A DNA stretch of 64,000 nt, taken from the NCBI RefSeq assembly GCF_963678975.1, contig NC_089278.1, positions 9,017,479 to 9,081,478 on the forward strand, given 5' to 3'. Position numbers and translations under genes: made by a program. This DNA comes from Dysidea avara. Lineage: Eukaryota; Porifera; Demospongiae; Dictyoceratida; Dysideidae. The stretch's first letter is position 1; each line of letters opens with the position of its first letter. Shown piece after piece: positions 38,865 through 54,501 of the stretch. The notes beneath the pieces are model-generated. The model searched no databases, was not told the DNA's origin, and was given only the letters and a program-made list of their open reading frames with translations.

Positions 38865-41250
38865 CTAGGATACTAAACAGCGCTCTTTTTTGCCTGCGTC
38901 TTCTGGGTCAACCTATAGGCAGTCTAAGGTATAATCAGGGTTTATGAGCTCTTAACTGCTCTACTTACTTCCTTGTGGAACAGATGCTCCTGTTGCCCTT
39001 CGCTGGATGAAGAATATGATGACGAATACGATGAACCAGCCACAGTCCCGCTGCTGGCTGCTGTTGTAGCCTTGGTCACATCATAGCTCTTACTACCACT
39101 ATCAGTGGCCTCTGTGTTATCATCAACATCAGTATATGTCACTGTGGATGTGTGCTCATTCCTTTGAGTGAATGTGGCAATGATCTGTACAATAAATACA
39201 CAAACTATATCAGTCGTGCAGTAAAGAAATACAAATTACACTGTAAACATACATTACCAACATGTACTTACATCACCATTACTGTTGTGCAAAGTGGTAG
39301 TGGAGTTGGCACCTTCTCCCCAGTTGCTCTGGCTCTTCCATACAATATCTGTTGGTGGCTTGTGTTCCACTCCAGCACCAGCAGACCACACCTAGTTTAA
39401 ACAACCAATACACTCGTCAAGTTATATAAACAATGAACTTACAGTAACTACAGCCCCTCCTTGCAAACGGGACTTGCTGTGGAATTTAAATACAATCTCT
39501 GGTTCTTCCTCGATGTGGTGGTGGATTCTGAACCCTCCAATGGACTCAGTCTAAACATGAAATGATCAATCACCCAACATCTGTGGTAGTGCTAACCTGG
39601 TCAGACATATTCTTGATCTGAACATAGTTTCCTTTGTGGTCTACATCCACTATCTGAATAAATCCTGAGGCTGACGTTGATACATTAGCACTGGTAACAT
39701 CATCATGTTCACAACGACGTCTCTTCTTAGCACTGTCACGCTCCACTATGGCCACACTGGTCTGAGCATGTGTACGCTTCTTACGTGGGGTAGGGGTTAG
39801 CTTAAGTCTAGTAAATTTACATTTCAGATACCCCACACACTATTCATGCATACCTATCTTCCTCCTCTTCAAGAAGTGAACGATATGTGGCAATTTCTTG
39901 GTCCAAAGCAACCTTGATATCCATTAGGTTTTCATACTCCTTGATCTTGTCCTCATAGTCTACTCGTAGGTCACGTAACTGACTGACATACATAGTGACA
40001 CTGCTCTGGTGTCTGGTTCTCTCAGAGGATAGCTCTTCTTCCTTTGTACGCACTGTGTTCTCTAGTCGATCAATCTTAACAATAAAAAGTCACAAAAGTG
40101 ATCATAGCAAAACATAAATACATACCATGGCTTGGTACTTGCCCAAATCTCCATTTGCATTTCTTAGAGCATCATTAACCTTCTTCATCTCGCCTGACAG
40201 ATGACCAATGGTTCGTGAATCATTTGTACTTTGACTTTCAAGCTTTTGTATCTGTAATAAAACACATACAGTGTAAACAAAAGACACACATATACATTCA
40301 TCAGTTACTTTGCCACTATACATTTCCTCCATGTCCTGTTTGTACCGCTGGACATCTGATTCACTCTGCTCTCTTAACTCATCCAAGATCTGCTCCAGCC
40401 GGCTATCCAGCTGGTGCTGAAAATCAACTTCCAATGTGGTGTTCTCTGATTGCATTACAGTCATCCTTTCACGCAGTGCTGTCAACTCCTAATGATCTGA
40501 ACATGAGCTCAGGCCACATTATACCAGTGTCACTTACCTGTGCATGGGTCCTCTGCTTAAATGACATCTCCTCTTGCAGTGATTGAATGTGGTTTTGTAG
40601 ATCTACTTTGGCAAGTGTTTCAGTGGACAAGGCTTCTTTTGCCTACAGAAACAGTATAGGGTGAGCAAGAATTGGAATCATCTTCTACCTCATTTAATTC
40701 ATCTCTCAGTTCAGCGAGTTGGTTTTCAGCTGCTGTCAACGCCTTCTGTAATCTGGCCTTCTCCCTCAAAGCAGCCTGTCTTTGGCTATCCGCATTGGTT
40801 AGGTTGTGTTCGGCCGTGCTCAACTGCGCCTCTAGTCGTATTATCTCTTCTTTAAGTTTCCTCACTCTATTATAATTAAAACAGGCTAATATCAACTACT
40901 CGTGGCCATTATGGAACTTACTCGTCTTCTAATTCAGCAACTCGCTCACCAGCTTTACTAGCGAGCAACTGTTGCTTCGCTTTTTCTTTAGCTGTCTCAT
41001 CTAGTAACGCCCTTGTGTCGGCGAGCTCTGTCTCGTAAAGCGCCTTGATTCCCTCGTTGCCCAAGCCATGTTGCTCTTTTATAGCGATCAACTCTGTTTC
41101 TAACTTCAAATTCTGCTCTTTCAATTGACGCACTACATCAATGTAGCCGGCAAACCTATCATTCAAATTCTGCAATTCCTCCTTTTCTCTGATCCTTGAA
41201 AGCCGTGAAGGCGATTGCCTGCCTGGGGATTGTGTCTCAGAATCACTCAT
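38865..41250 (-). CDS. Nuclear lamin with CaaX box
   Basis: Eleven exons (40922-41250, 40689-40866, 40538-40642, 40309-40488, 40126-40251, 39854-40074, 39597-39807, 39443-39550, 39272-39391, 38969-39184, 38865-38912) give 613 residues. The rod begins EKEELQNLNDRFAGYIDVVR (coil 1A) and ends ATYRSLLEEEEDRLKLTPTP, the intermediate-filament end motif followed by the lamin mitotic phosphorylation site. Then come a nuclear localisation signal (AKKRRR) and a lamin tail Ig-fold (GGFRIHHHIEEEPEIVFKF, IVWKSQSNWGEG). A final 48-bp exon reads VDPEDAGKKERCLVS, ending in the CaaX box CLVS for farnesylation. If that last intron is retained, the protein would end VSRAVKSS without CaaX. It is on the minus strand, 130 bp downstream of GATAD2. 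Confidence 0.93.
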
Positions 41251-41380
41251 TTTCCCTCTCTACCCAACCAAACCACGGAAGTTAACCAATCGAGAAACCA
41301 AATATCAAATTTAAAATTTGATTACCCAATCAAAAAACGCGCTTACTGTACAATGCCAATTAATGCACATCAAATACGAT

Positions 41381-42969
41381 TCAAACATTTACTACACTAG
41401 AAGAGTCCGTTGAGGTAATTTCACTTGAGGAAGGCTTTCGCATAGCTTTAGGGGCGCCTTGTTTGCGACTTCTTGTTCTGGAAGGACTATTAGTAGAGTC
41501 TGAATCAGCTGCTGTACTGCTGTTGCCTGGTAGAGTTTCACACTCAACCACAACAGCTGAGTCTACCAAACTTTCCTGCAGTCTTTTCTCCAATAGTTGT
41601 TTTGAAATGAGGTCTAGTTTATCCTTCAATGAAGACTTGCTCTTTTTCTCATCTGATTTCTTCACTTTCTGTTGCTGCTGCTTCATAGTTTCTATGGAAT
41701 ACTGCGCTCCACCTGGCAACTGAATCACTGGTGGAGCTACCTGGCCTGTTAACTTTGGCTGTTGTTGTTGCTGCTGCTGTGGGGTTTTGAATGGATGCTG
41801 GTAAGTAGCATCTAAGGGTCTGTCTACACGAAACTTGGATGCCTTGTTGCTTGCTCTTTGTGGCATTTTGTACTTTGCTCCATCAGACAAGTCATCTCCT
41901 CTAGAATCTGGTGAGTCTTGTGCTGCTATAATGTTACCTAACTCCTTCAGGTGGTTAGCAATCTTTTCACGCTGCAGTGTTTTCAAATTCTTGAAATCAC
42001 AGGATTCACACAACAATAAGGAATGTGCATTACTCTTTCTGACTTGCCAAGCTGATGCAAAGTCACACTTGCACTGATTACAAACTGGTTTACTTGAGGC
42101 TGAAGCATTCTTTTGCTTCACTAAATGTTCCATCTGCCACTTGGAGTCAAAATAATGACAAACAGCTTCCAAGCCAAAGTTTTTCATGAAGTCACCATCA
42201 CTGACTGGAACAATAGGCCATACCTGCCTATATGTTTTAGGATACGGAGCAGACAATACTTTCTTGTCCAGGCTCTTCTTGGTTGTTTTACGTACATACA
42301 TTTGTTGCTGTTGTTGATGATGGTGTGAAGTGGTTGCCAATTCTGTGTTGTGAGCTAGTATTCTACTAGGCATGTTGGACAAAGTCGTCGCATCTAACAT
42401 TTGCTGTAGTCGTGCACTAAGATTAATGCCTGCAGCAGCAGTCGTGGTGACACTTGGAGATATAGGACCAGGCTGCATACTCTGTTGTACCTGTGCAGTC
42501 AAGTTGTTTAGGGCACTGGATACATTATCTCCACTGAATATGTTCCCTTCTGACCCTGTTTCTGACTTTGTTGGCTTGTCACTACGTAATTCCTTCATTT
42601 TCCTCAGCTTGATCTCTTCAAGCAGCAGTTGCTCATGTAAAACTGTCTTATTCGTACCATCTCCTGATAATTTGGCAGCTTTCTTAGAGCCCATTTCACC
42701 TTCATCATCAGATAAAACAATAATGTCTGACTTGCTTCTTTTTCCACCACTGATGATCTCACTATTTCAAAAAATTAAACATTGTATGTCCTGTTTGAAC
42801 ACTACCTGGTCTGGGTGATGTTGGTCTGTCCTGACATACCATTCTGCTGCTGTGTTGTCTCGACCTGTACAAGTGACTTATTAATTGACTGTACATTTTT
42901 TCATACAACACTTACAGATTCAATGACAGTCTTTCTGGAACTCGCAGGTGGCTGTATCACAGATGACAT
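41381..42969 (-). CDS. GATAD2: GATAD2/p66 subunit of the NuRD complex
   Basis: Three exons (42916-42969, 42806-42864, 41381-42761) give 497 residues. The N-terminal part has SDIIVLSDDEGE, as in vertebrate p66, and a coiled helix (HEQLLLEEIKLRKMKELR) like conserved region 1, which binds MBD2/3. A GATA-type zinc finger lies near residue 265: C-x2-C (CNQC), then CESC, with helix KTLQREKIANHLKEL. Poly-Gln and His-rich stretches surround it. The C-terminus is low in complexity and Ser/Thr-rich. NuRD is a nucleosome remodelling and histone deacetylase complex. A single GATAD2 gene, before the vertebrate A/B split, is expected. Confidence 0.88.
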
Positions 42970-43107
42970 GACCCAACAACCTGTGCTAAATCAACACCAT
43001 TAATACCACATTTGATCCCCAACAAGCACACACAGACAACAATTTATCATAAATTACGAACATACTGTAAGGTACAGTTAAAAAGAAAAACAAACAAGTC
43101 ATATTTA

Positions 43108-43957
43108 TTAGGTCAGTGAAGAAGGTTGAGGGATGCTTTTATGTTTGCCCTCTTTCTTAATAGCATCATTGTGATCACTAGTTCCCTGCTGCCACTCTAA
43201 TGTCCTCTTAGTAGCTTTTAACTGAGAACAAGCAAAGAGGTCACTGTTTACTTGTATTGCTGTTTCACTGTACGTAGCTTGTTCTCTGTCTGTGGTTGCA
43301 TCAGAACTGGTAGATGAGGGTTGTAATTTGGGAATGGTGGTTGAAGTGTTATTATTCTCTGTAGTTTCATGTTGGTTGGCAACCCAGCTATAAAACACAT
43401 CACTGATAATTAAAACAATTCTCCTATTCATCTTCAGTTTACCTTTGATTGGCATAGAAGTCAATGTAGTGTTGATGAATTAATAATAAGTGGTCAACAA
43501 ATAAACTGTCATTCTGAAAACCAAGCTTCTTCTTCTGTTCCTTGTAACGTTCGTGTACCTGTCTGGATATTTCTATTCTAATGTTTCTCTGCATTCGAGG
43601 AAGATCGTGAATTTTTTTTCTTCCAGCATTAGGTCTAGCTCCACCTCTTTTCTTTTTGGACAAAGTGCATCTACTTGTGGCCAGAGGCTCTTCTTGTAAG
43701 TCAACAGTTTCAAAACTGTCTGTTGTCACTGTTTCAGTTTCAATTGGTTGTGGTACTAATATACTATCCACAAAATGTTCATCACCAGTGAAACTTGTTT
43801 CATAGACGTCGGTAGCAGAATGTAGGACTGCTGTTTCTATTACTTCTCCTTGTCGGCCACAAATCTCTATTCTCATACTGCTAGACTCCATTCCAGCATC
43901 AGAATCCACACTTTCAGGCAGCTGTATGACTTCCGAGTGCACCAAATCAGATTCCAT
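43108..43957 (-). CDS. Uncharacterised acidic/basic protein with AT-hook-like motif
   Basis: Two exons (43443-43957, 43108-43387) with a 55-bp intron give 264 residues; phases match. I do not recognise the family. The first 100 residues are acidic. Around 103-118 is KKKRGGARPNAGRKK, an AT-hook-like basic patch, followed by a helical block (NIRIEISRQVHERYKEQKKK, then LGFQNDSLFVDHLLLIHQHY) that could be a compact nuclear fold. The remainder is Ser/Thr/Asn-rich, without known motifs. The composition suggests a nuclear, possibly DNA-binding protein; that is inference. An 18-bp inverted repeat lies just upstream. Confidence 0.7.
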
Positions 43958-44520
43958 TAATTTTTTTGTTCACATTATTAAACTAACCACCACCAGCCCT
44001 GGAACAAGGAAGACACGTGACATCAACATGTAATATATCTTACTAAATCCTTGTTCCAGGGCTGGTCAATACTCAAGAAGGCGTCAATTAGAAAATATTA
44101 TATGTCACGAGTCACGCAAACAAAAACAGTAAGTACTACTCGCTACCCAACAACGAAGTTTCACTCACCAACAATAATTTGCTTCTGTTTGCTGTGTAAG
44201 CCTGGGGACGTGCTAAGACTTGCTTGCAATCCCAATTATGTCTCACCACGTTTGGTGAACACACGTGACAACCAGTTCGCTAAAGTAAAGACCAACTTAA
44301 TCGTTAGTGTAGACAGAAAACAGCACCATTTTGTCCTTACTCTCGAGAGAGACTTGTCCAACCACAAATATGTGTAATAGATGCCAACAAGGGTTGAAAT
44401 GATATGATTGGCTATTTTTTCTGCAAATTACATCAGCTTAAACCTTTCCCTAACAATACAGCCATATAAATGACACAACTCTAATATTTTCATATACAAA
44501 ACCCTGTACAGGTAAAAAGT
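43958..44520. other. Intergenic gap with palindrome
   Basis: This separates two minus-strand genes. It holds the 43,993-44,065 inverted repeat. A 108-codon forward frame at 44,051-44,377 has no recognisable motif, starts at a TTG, and is not supported as a gene. Confidence 0.5.
43993..44065. repeat. 18-bp perfect inverted repeat upstream of the unknown gene
   Basis: CCAGCCCTGGAACAAGGA and its exact complement TCCTTGTTCCAGGGCTGG flank a 37-bp loop containing CACGTGAC, an E-box-like site. The nearer arm is 35 bp from the start codon at 43,957, so it lies in the promoter or 5' UTR. Confidence 0.7.
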
Positions 44521-47500
44521 TCAACGTTTGAACGAGAATCCAGAGTTGCCATAGTGATGGGTTGGGTGCGGATGCGTGGCATGCAAGTGTTCCATTTGAT
44601 GGCGTAGTACATCAGAAGATGAATGGGAGTATGAAGTGTTAACTTGTGTGGGGTCATAGTGATGAAGGTATCTTGTGAATTGACCAGCATTGACCTGATA
44701 AGCCGGATTACCCTGTTGAACAGGATGCAGCTGATGAATAGGGTTTATTTGATGAGTAGAGTTAACTTGCAATTGATGGACAAAGTTTGGATTAGTTTGG
44801 TAAACAGGATTACCCTGATAAACTTGTTGACTTCCCACATGCTGATGACCCTGAGCAGGATAAACTTGTTGAACAGGAGATGGATAGCTACCTATGTGAT
44901 GTAGTTGAGTGTATGAACTGCCAGGCACACCCTGTAGTGTTTCAGTTGATCCACCAGTCACTGTAGCAGTCTTTTCAGCTGCTAAAGATGTGCTACTGCC
45001 CACTGGATTTTCTTCACTGCTCAGTTCACTGGTGCCATTGGAGTGAACATGAAGTTCAGGTAGTCTAGCTACAGGCCACTCTCCTGTAGTCCACTAAGAG
45101 AGACAGACATAATAGAAATCGATCCAACAGATAACTTACTTGAAGTAGACAGCTGTTCAGTGGATGGGCATTGCAATCTGAAGACTCTGTACATAACCCA
45201 TAATTAAGTGATTTGTTCTGTCTATAAACACTAAACCTTTAGTCATCTGTTTAGTTACAGAATTAACAAGTGATCTTGATGTTGCTTCCCCAGTTAGATC
45301 ACCAGACATCCGCTGTAAGTCTAAACAACAGTCACTGCTTTACCTGGAACTATTACTAGCCAATTACCTGCTAATAGTAACGCTGCCCATAGTTGTAAAC
45401 CAACATCTTTTGTTTTCTGGGCTATTTCTAAAGCTGGAGAAGCCATGTCTTTAGCCTCCTGTACAATAAAAATCTCACTATTTGCCTAAATTGTAGAAGT
45501 GTTACCTTCCTAGTTCCCAGAACAATGTATATCTGTGCTAGCAAGACCAATGCTGAAGCTGTTAGTTTATTGAGGTCTGCATCACTAGCAATTGCAAGTG
45601 TTTCTTTAAGACAATGCCTATAAGCAAATAGTATTAGGGAACATGCCAAGTATGTGTACATAGCTTACTTTGCATCATGAAGTTTCAAAATTGTAAAACT
45701 GTAGAGTCCCTTCACATAGTATGCAGCTGCTTTCAGGCTCTGAGACCTTCAATAAGACACAATAATAAAAATTGTTGGCATTAAATTCTTACAGTGATTC
45801 CTGGTCTGGTTGAATTGATGACATTAAGGCTGAAAGCTTGAATGAAGTAAACATTAAACTAGCAGTAAAGTGGAAGGCATTGTGCTCACCTCTGCTTCTC
45901 TGGTTGGACCTATTTTCATGTAGGCAATAGCCAAGTTGAGTGACACATACAACCTCAAAGCTTCCATGTTGGTATGTTGTAGGGCACAGTGAAACTGTGC
46001 CACTGCTTGCTCTAAGTTATTGCCAGTACCTAATGTGTACAGCCCCTACAAGGAAAGCAATACAACTTGCATTCTTTATATTGTACAGCTCACTATGAGT
46101 GTGTGAAGTGACGATCGGTGTGAGTATGTCAGCTTAGGATGTGAGTGGCAACATTTCAAAACTTCCCCTAGCTATAAAATATAATGTTTACAAAGTTGAA
46201 GCTTCACTAGCTGTCCCTACCAGACTAAGAGATTCACAAAACTTTCCTTCAACCAGTTTACAACTGATCAAAGTTTCCATTACATGAGACTTTAAGACAT
46301 TGAACACTTGTAAATCAACATCTAGACCAAAAAATAAGGGTATATTAAAAATTGAAAATTAAATATGTTTATACGTTCTTACTATCTGGTTGCTGGGCAG
46401 TGAGTTGTAACGCTTTCTCGCCATACAAAACAGCCTTCTCAGCATTACCACATGACAAGGCATGGATGGAACTAACCTGTAAAAGTACACAAAACTAACT
46501 AGCCTTAAGTTAACAACAGATAAGTTACCAGGTAAACAAGAACAAAAATATGCTCTCTGGACAGCCATTCAAAGTCGTTGGCAGTTAATTCAGCTTGGTC
46601 ATTAGCTAGGTGGATACATGTAAGAAGTGGTTGCTTAGCTACACTCCTTACAAGGCCGTGGCTCTGAGTTTAAAACCTTTACTTTCTGCTGTAGTAATCT
46701 CAGATGGGGCTTAGCAAGCTTAACCTGCTCAGCAGGATTATGATAATATAATGACCGAACACTAACCTGATCAGCAGACAGCAAATGAGCTACTTGAATA
46801 ACAAGGTAGAAAGAATGTAACAGAGTACAGTGTGGCCCTGAATATGACCCCAGAATGGTATGGCATTGATTCAACAATAGTCCAGCCTCTGTGTAATTCT
46901 TCAGTGACAACAAGTACTACAAAATTACAATATTGATAAAACCAACTCCAGTGCAACACACAAATACTTACTGATCCTTTACATAACAGACACATCAGTT
47001 GAGTGTAAACAGCTCCTTTAAGTTGACTGAATTCCACAGCTTTTGACAAAGTGATTATAACTGCATTGGTGTCCCTCTCGCAAGCATTCATATCCTACAT
47101 GAAGTTATTATGGACATGTTCATGGATGATATGTAAGTCACTCACTGCTAATTGAAGGGTCAGCCTCAAGTACCAGTATGGAAAATGTGTTGAAGAATCC
47201 AGCACCTTACGAAGGATGGACTTTGCTTGTTGGTACGATGACTACACACATAAATTAATATTTTATTGTTGCCACACACAAGATTGGCTACCTGTTCAGC
47301 ATATATCCTAGCCATCAATGAGGCAGCTTCAAACCTGATTTCATGCAGTTCAGCAACCTGGCCACTTGACCGCCCAAGCACCATCTATGAGAGTCATAAA
47401 AACTAATTTACCATATCACTATCAACACATTTATACAGACCACTTTCTCTAAATGATTAATTGCTTCACTGCTGTTAGTGGTATGATGGTGAAGCAGCAA

Positions 47501-47908
47501 GGACAACTGAAGTCTTGATCGCATTTCTACACGTGGAGAGGGCTTGAGTTCTAACGCAGCCAACAAGCAATGAACAGCTTCTTTAACTTGAAGTTGTGTT
47601 CTAAAGTATTCGGCCATTGCAAGCAACCCATTTATGGCTTTGTCGTTATCCTATTAATAGTGAAAACTTTACACACCCTTAATAATTATATGTACACATT
47701 ACATTAGCTATTAAATGAAATTTATCTCCTGATGCCATATAAAATTTTATTTTACACTAGGAAATCTGAAACCATAAGTTTCTATTAAATACCCACCACA
47801 ACATCAATTTAACATACATAACACACATCGCTCATATGTCCTGTCATAGTATTAATAAGATTGTCCTAACAGACCTAACACTACTACATATAACACAATC
47901 ATTACCAT
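44521..47908 (-). CDS. MAU2: MAU2/SCC4 cohesin-loading factor subunit
   Basis: A many-exon TPR protein. Exons I placed with matching phase include 47441-47650, 47292-47384, 47146-47241, 46972-47094 and 46767-46916; the last exon reaches the stop at 44,521. Family matches: INGLLAMAEYFRTQLQVKEA, LQLSLLLHHHTTNS, RFEAASLMARIYAEQ, SLKNYTEAGLLLNQCHTILG, LSREHIFVLVYL, and near the end WTTGEWPV, like the ITWTDGPPP of vertebrates. The probable start ATG at 47,906-47,908 is followed directly by an intron donor. The C-terminal 160 residues are an added tail of Gln/His/Asn-Pro repeats (QQVYQGNPVYQTNPNF). MAU2 with NIPBL loads cohesin on chromatin. Exon borders in the middle were not all resolved. Confidence 0.85.
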
Positions 47909-47964
47909 TTTAGCGTTACTCTATCTACTGCACACCTCGCGCCTGATTACGCACGTGCCAAAAC
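47909..47964. promoter_or_regulatory. Putative bidirectional promoter MAU2/AK6
   Basis: The proposed MAU2 start (-) and the AK6 start (+) are 56 bp apart. Both promoters must share this stretch, which includes GCACGTGC near 47,952. Confidence 0.45.
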
Positions 47965-52668
<4,704 letters not shown>

Positions 52669-52729
52669 AGTGCACCTTATAAAATGTAGCATGTATAATT
52701 CGGTTTCAAGCGCATGTGCGGAAAGGAAA

Positions 52730-54130
52730 ATGGAAGAAGCGAATGACATCCAAAGCAATAATGAAAGCATCATTGATTTATGCGCAGACTGCAAGACTAG
52801 GTTTGGTTTAGTGGTTAAAGACGCGAACGGTGAGCCTCCAGCTAAGAGAGTAAGGGAAAATAGCGTGATCACATGCTGTCAAGCCTGCTTTGGACTATCA
52901 AGTAAAATAGAAGAAGTGGTAGCTCAAGTCGAAACCGAGTATCGATCATCTGGCTACCAGTCGGTAAACACGTTTGTACTGTGTGTCTCAATTCGTTCAC
53001 TGGCCCTGCTAGTGTACCAACCAGCTATTTGGCATTACTACCTTGGTAAAGATGGATACGAGTTGGGACACAGCACCCCTCCACCTACCATGACCATTAA
53101 GAATTATCTTAAAGCGAAGTTGAGTCAGAAACTGGAGGATGTATTACATTTAAGGCACAGTGCTGACAGTCCCTTTGAAGTAACAGTTGTTGTTGATGCT
53201 ACTGCCCCTGGTGAGGTGAACACGTTGTTGCGCTCCTTACAAGACAAGCAGCAAGTAAAAAAGAAGAAAATGTCAAAAGAGTTTTCGTTAACTGAAATTG
53301 CTAATCTGCTGCCAAATGTGACAGCTGCAGAATTACAGCAAAGTAATTTGTGTCCTCCGCCAGTTATCACCTCATGTGACGTTACTGTTACGTTTTACCA
53401 TCAACCTCTTTTCATTGGTGGTCGTTACAATAAATTTTCTCGGGAGCTGAGCCAGTCTCCTTGGATTGTGGATGGTGTAAAGAAGACCGAGTATTCAGTA
53501 CAAGAGCTTATTGTGCCTGCTGTACAACAAAAATTTGGTTGTAAAGATATTAAATTTTCATCATCTGGCCGAGAAGATTCTGATGTCAAAATGTTGAGTA
53601 ATGGCAGACCATTTTTACTGGAGCTTTCAGAGCCCAAGGTAGGCTGTGCAGGATATACTACTCACATCTTATCAGAAGTGGAGCGGACCATTAATGATAG
53701 CAGTCTTGATTTGATCCGAGTCAGAAATTTGAAGTCGGTGAGTAAAGAAAGGACAGCTGCAATTAAGCAGGGAGAAGAAAATAAGAGGAAATATTATTCA
53801 GCTCTTGTGGCGACTACCCAGCCTATAACACCTGATCAATTGTGTTGTTTAAATGACATGAAGGAGCTGGTTATATCACAGAAAACACCTATACGAGTGC
53901 TACATCGCAGGCCTCTAATAGCTCGACAAAAGACCATTCATTCCATGAAGACACAGTGTATAAATGAACAACATTTTCTACTTCATCTTTGTACATCTGC
54001 TGGGACATACATCAAAGAGTTTGTTCATAGTGACTTTGGTAGAACTGTACCCAGTCTGTGCAGTATTCTGAAACAGCAAGTGAATATAATCAATCTTGAT
54101 GTGGAAGAAGTTGAAATGGACTGGCCATAG
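52730..54130 (+). CDS. PUS10: tRNA pseudouridine synthase PUS10, intronless
   Basis: One exon encodes 466 residues (human 529). The start is the ATG at 52,730 (MEEANDIQSN), chosen because the frame upstream overlaps AK6 coding sequence. The N-terminal zinc-binding part has CADCKTRFG and CCQACFG. The catalytic domain carries SSGREDSDVKMLSNGRPFLL, where the aspartate after GRED is the likely catalytic one, then KTPIRVLHRRPL and the C-terminal signature GTYIKEFVHSDFGRTVPSL ending EMDWP. PUS10 makes pseudouridines at positions 54/55 of tRNA and in animals also aids miRNA processing. It lacks introns while its neighbours have many. Confidence 0.93.
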   Translation: MEEANDIQSNNESIIDLCADCKTRFGLVVKDANGEPPAKRVRENSVITCCQACFGLSSKIEEVVAQVETEYRSSGYQSVNTFVLCVSIRSLALLVYQPAIWHYYLGKDGYELGHSTPPPTMTIKNYLKAKLSQKLEDVLHLRHSADSPFEVTVVVDATAPGEVNTLLRSLQDKQQVKKKKMSKEFSLTEIANLLPNVTAAELQQSNLCPPPVITSCDVTVTFYHQPLFIGGRYNKFSRELSQSPWIVDGVKKTEYSVQELIVPAVQQKFGCKDIKFSSSGREDSDVKMLSNGRPFLLELSEPKVGCAGYTTHILSEVERTINDSSLDLIRVRNLKSVSKERTAAIKQGEENKRKYYSALVATTQPITPDQLCCLNDMKELVISQKTPIRVLHRRPLIARQKTIHSMKTQCINEQHFLLHLCTSAGTYIKEFVHSDFGRTVPSLCSILKQQVNIINLDVEEVEMDWP

Positions 54131-54501
54131 CCATAAAAACTATTTAATAATTATGAAAGGGTATAACAATATGAATGGGTGCTTGCATACACATTTACAA
54201 TGTTTATGGTGTGCAAAAATTTTGTATGGAGTCACTCTTTTCACTCCCTATTGTGTATAGATAAAGGTGATTTATGCAAAGCAAAGAAAGCCTGACCATT
54301 TATAATACAGCACACGTACTACGACACTACAGCCAACTACTGATAGTTACCACGATTTCTAACCCTACTATTTTTAAGTAAGGGTCACAAAACTAGCCAG
54401 AGATAGACTGTCAAGTTGCAACTGTATGGTTCGATTGTGGTACGTAATAATTTTTTGCACGTGACACAAGAAGGCGACATTTTTGACGGTCGAGACTAGA
54501 G
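54131..54501. other. Intergenic gap
   Basis: This lies between the PUS10 stop and the SCAMP start on the same strand. AATAATTATGAAAGGG follows PUS10. Nothing else is recognised; the SCAMP promoter should lie within it. Confidence 0.4.

Noticed and set aside
44051-44377. Forward 108-codon frame between two genes
   Set aside because: It begins at a TTG inside the palindrome, has no recognisable motif and no splice support.
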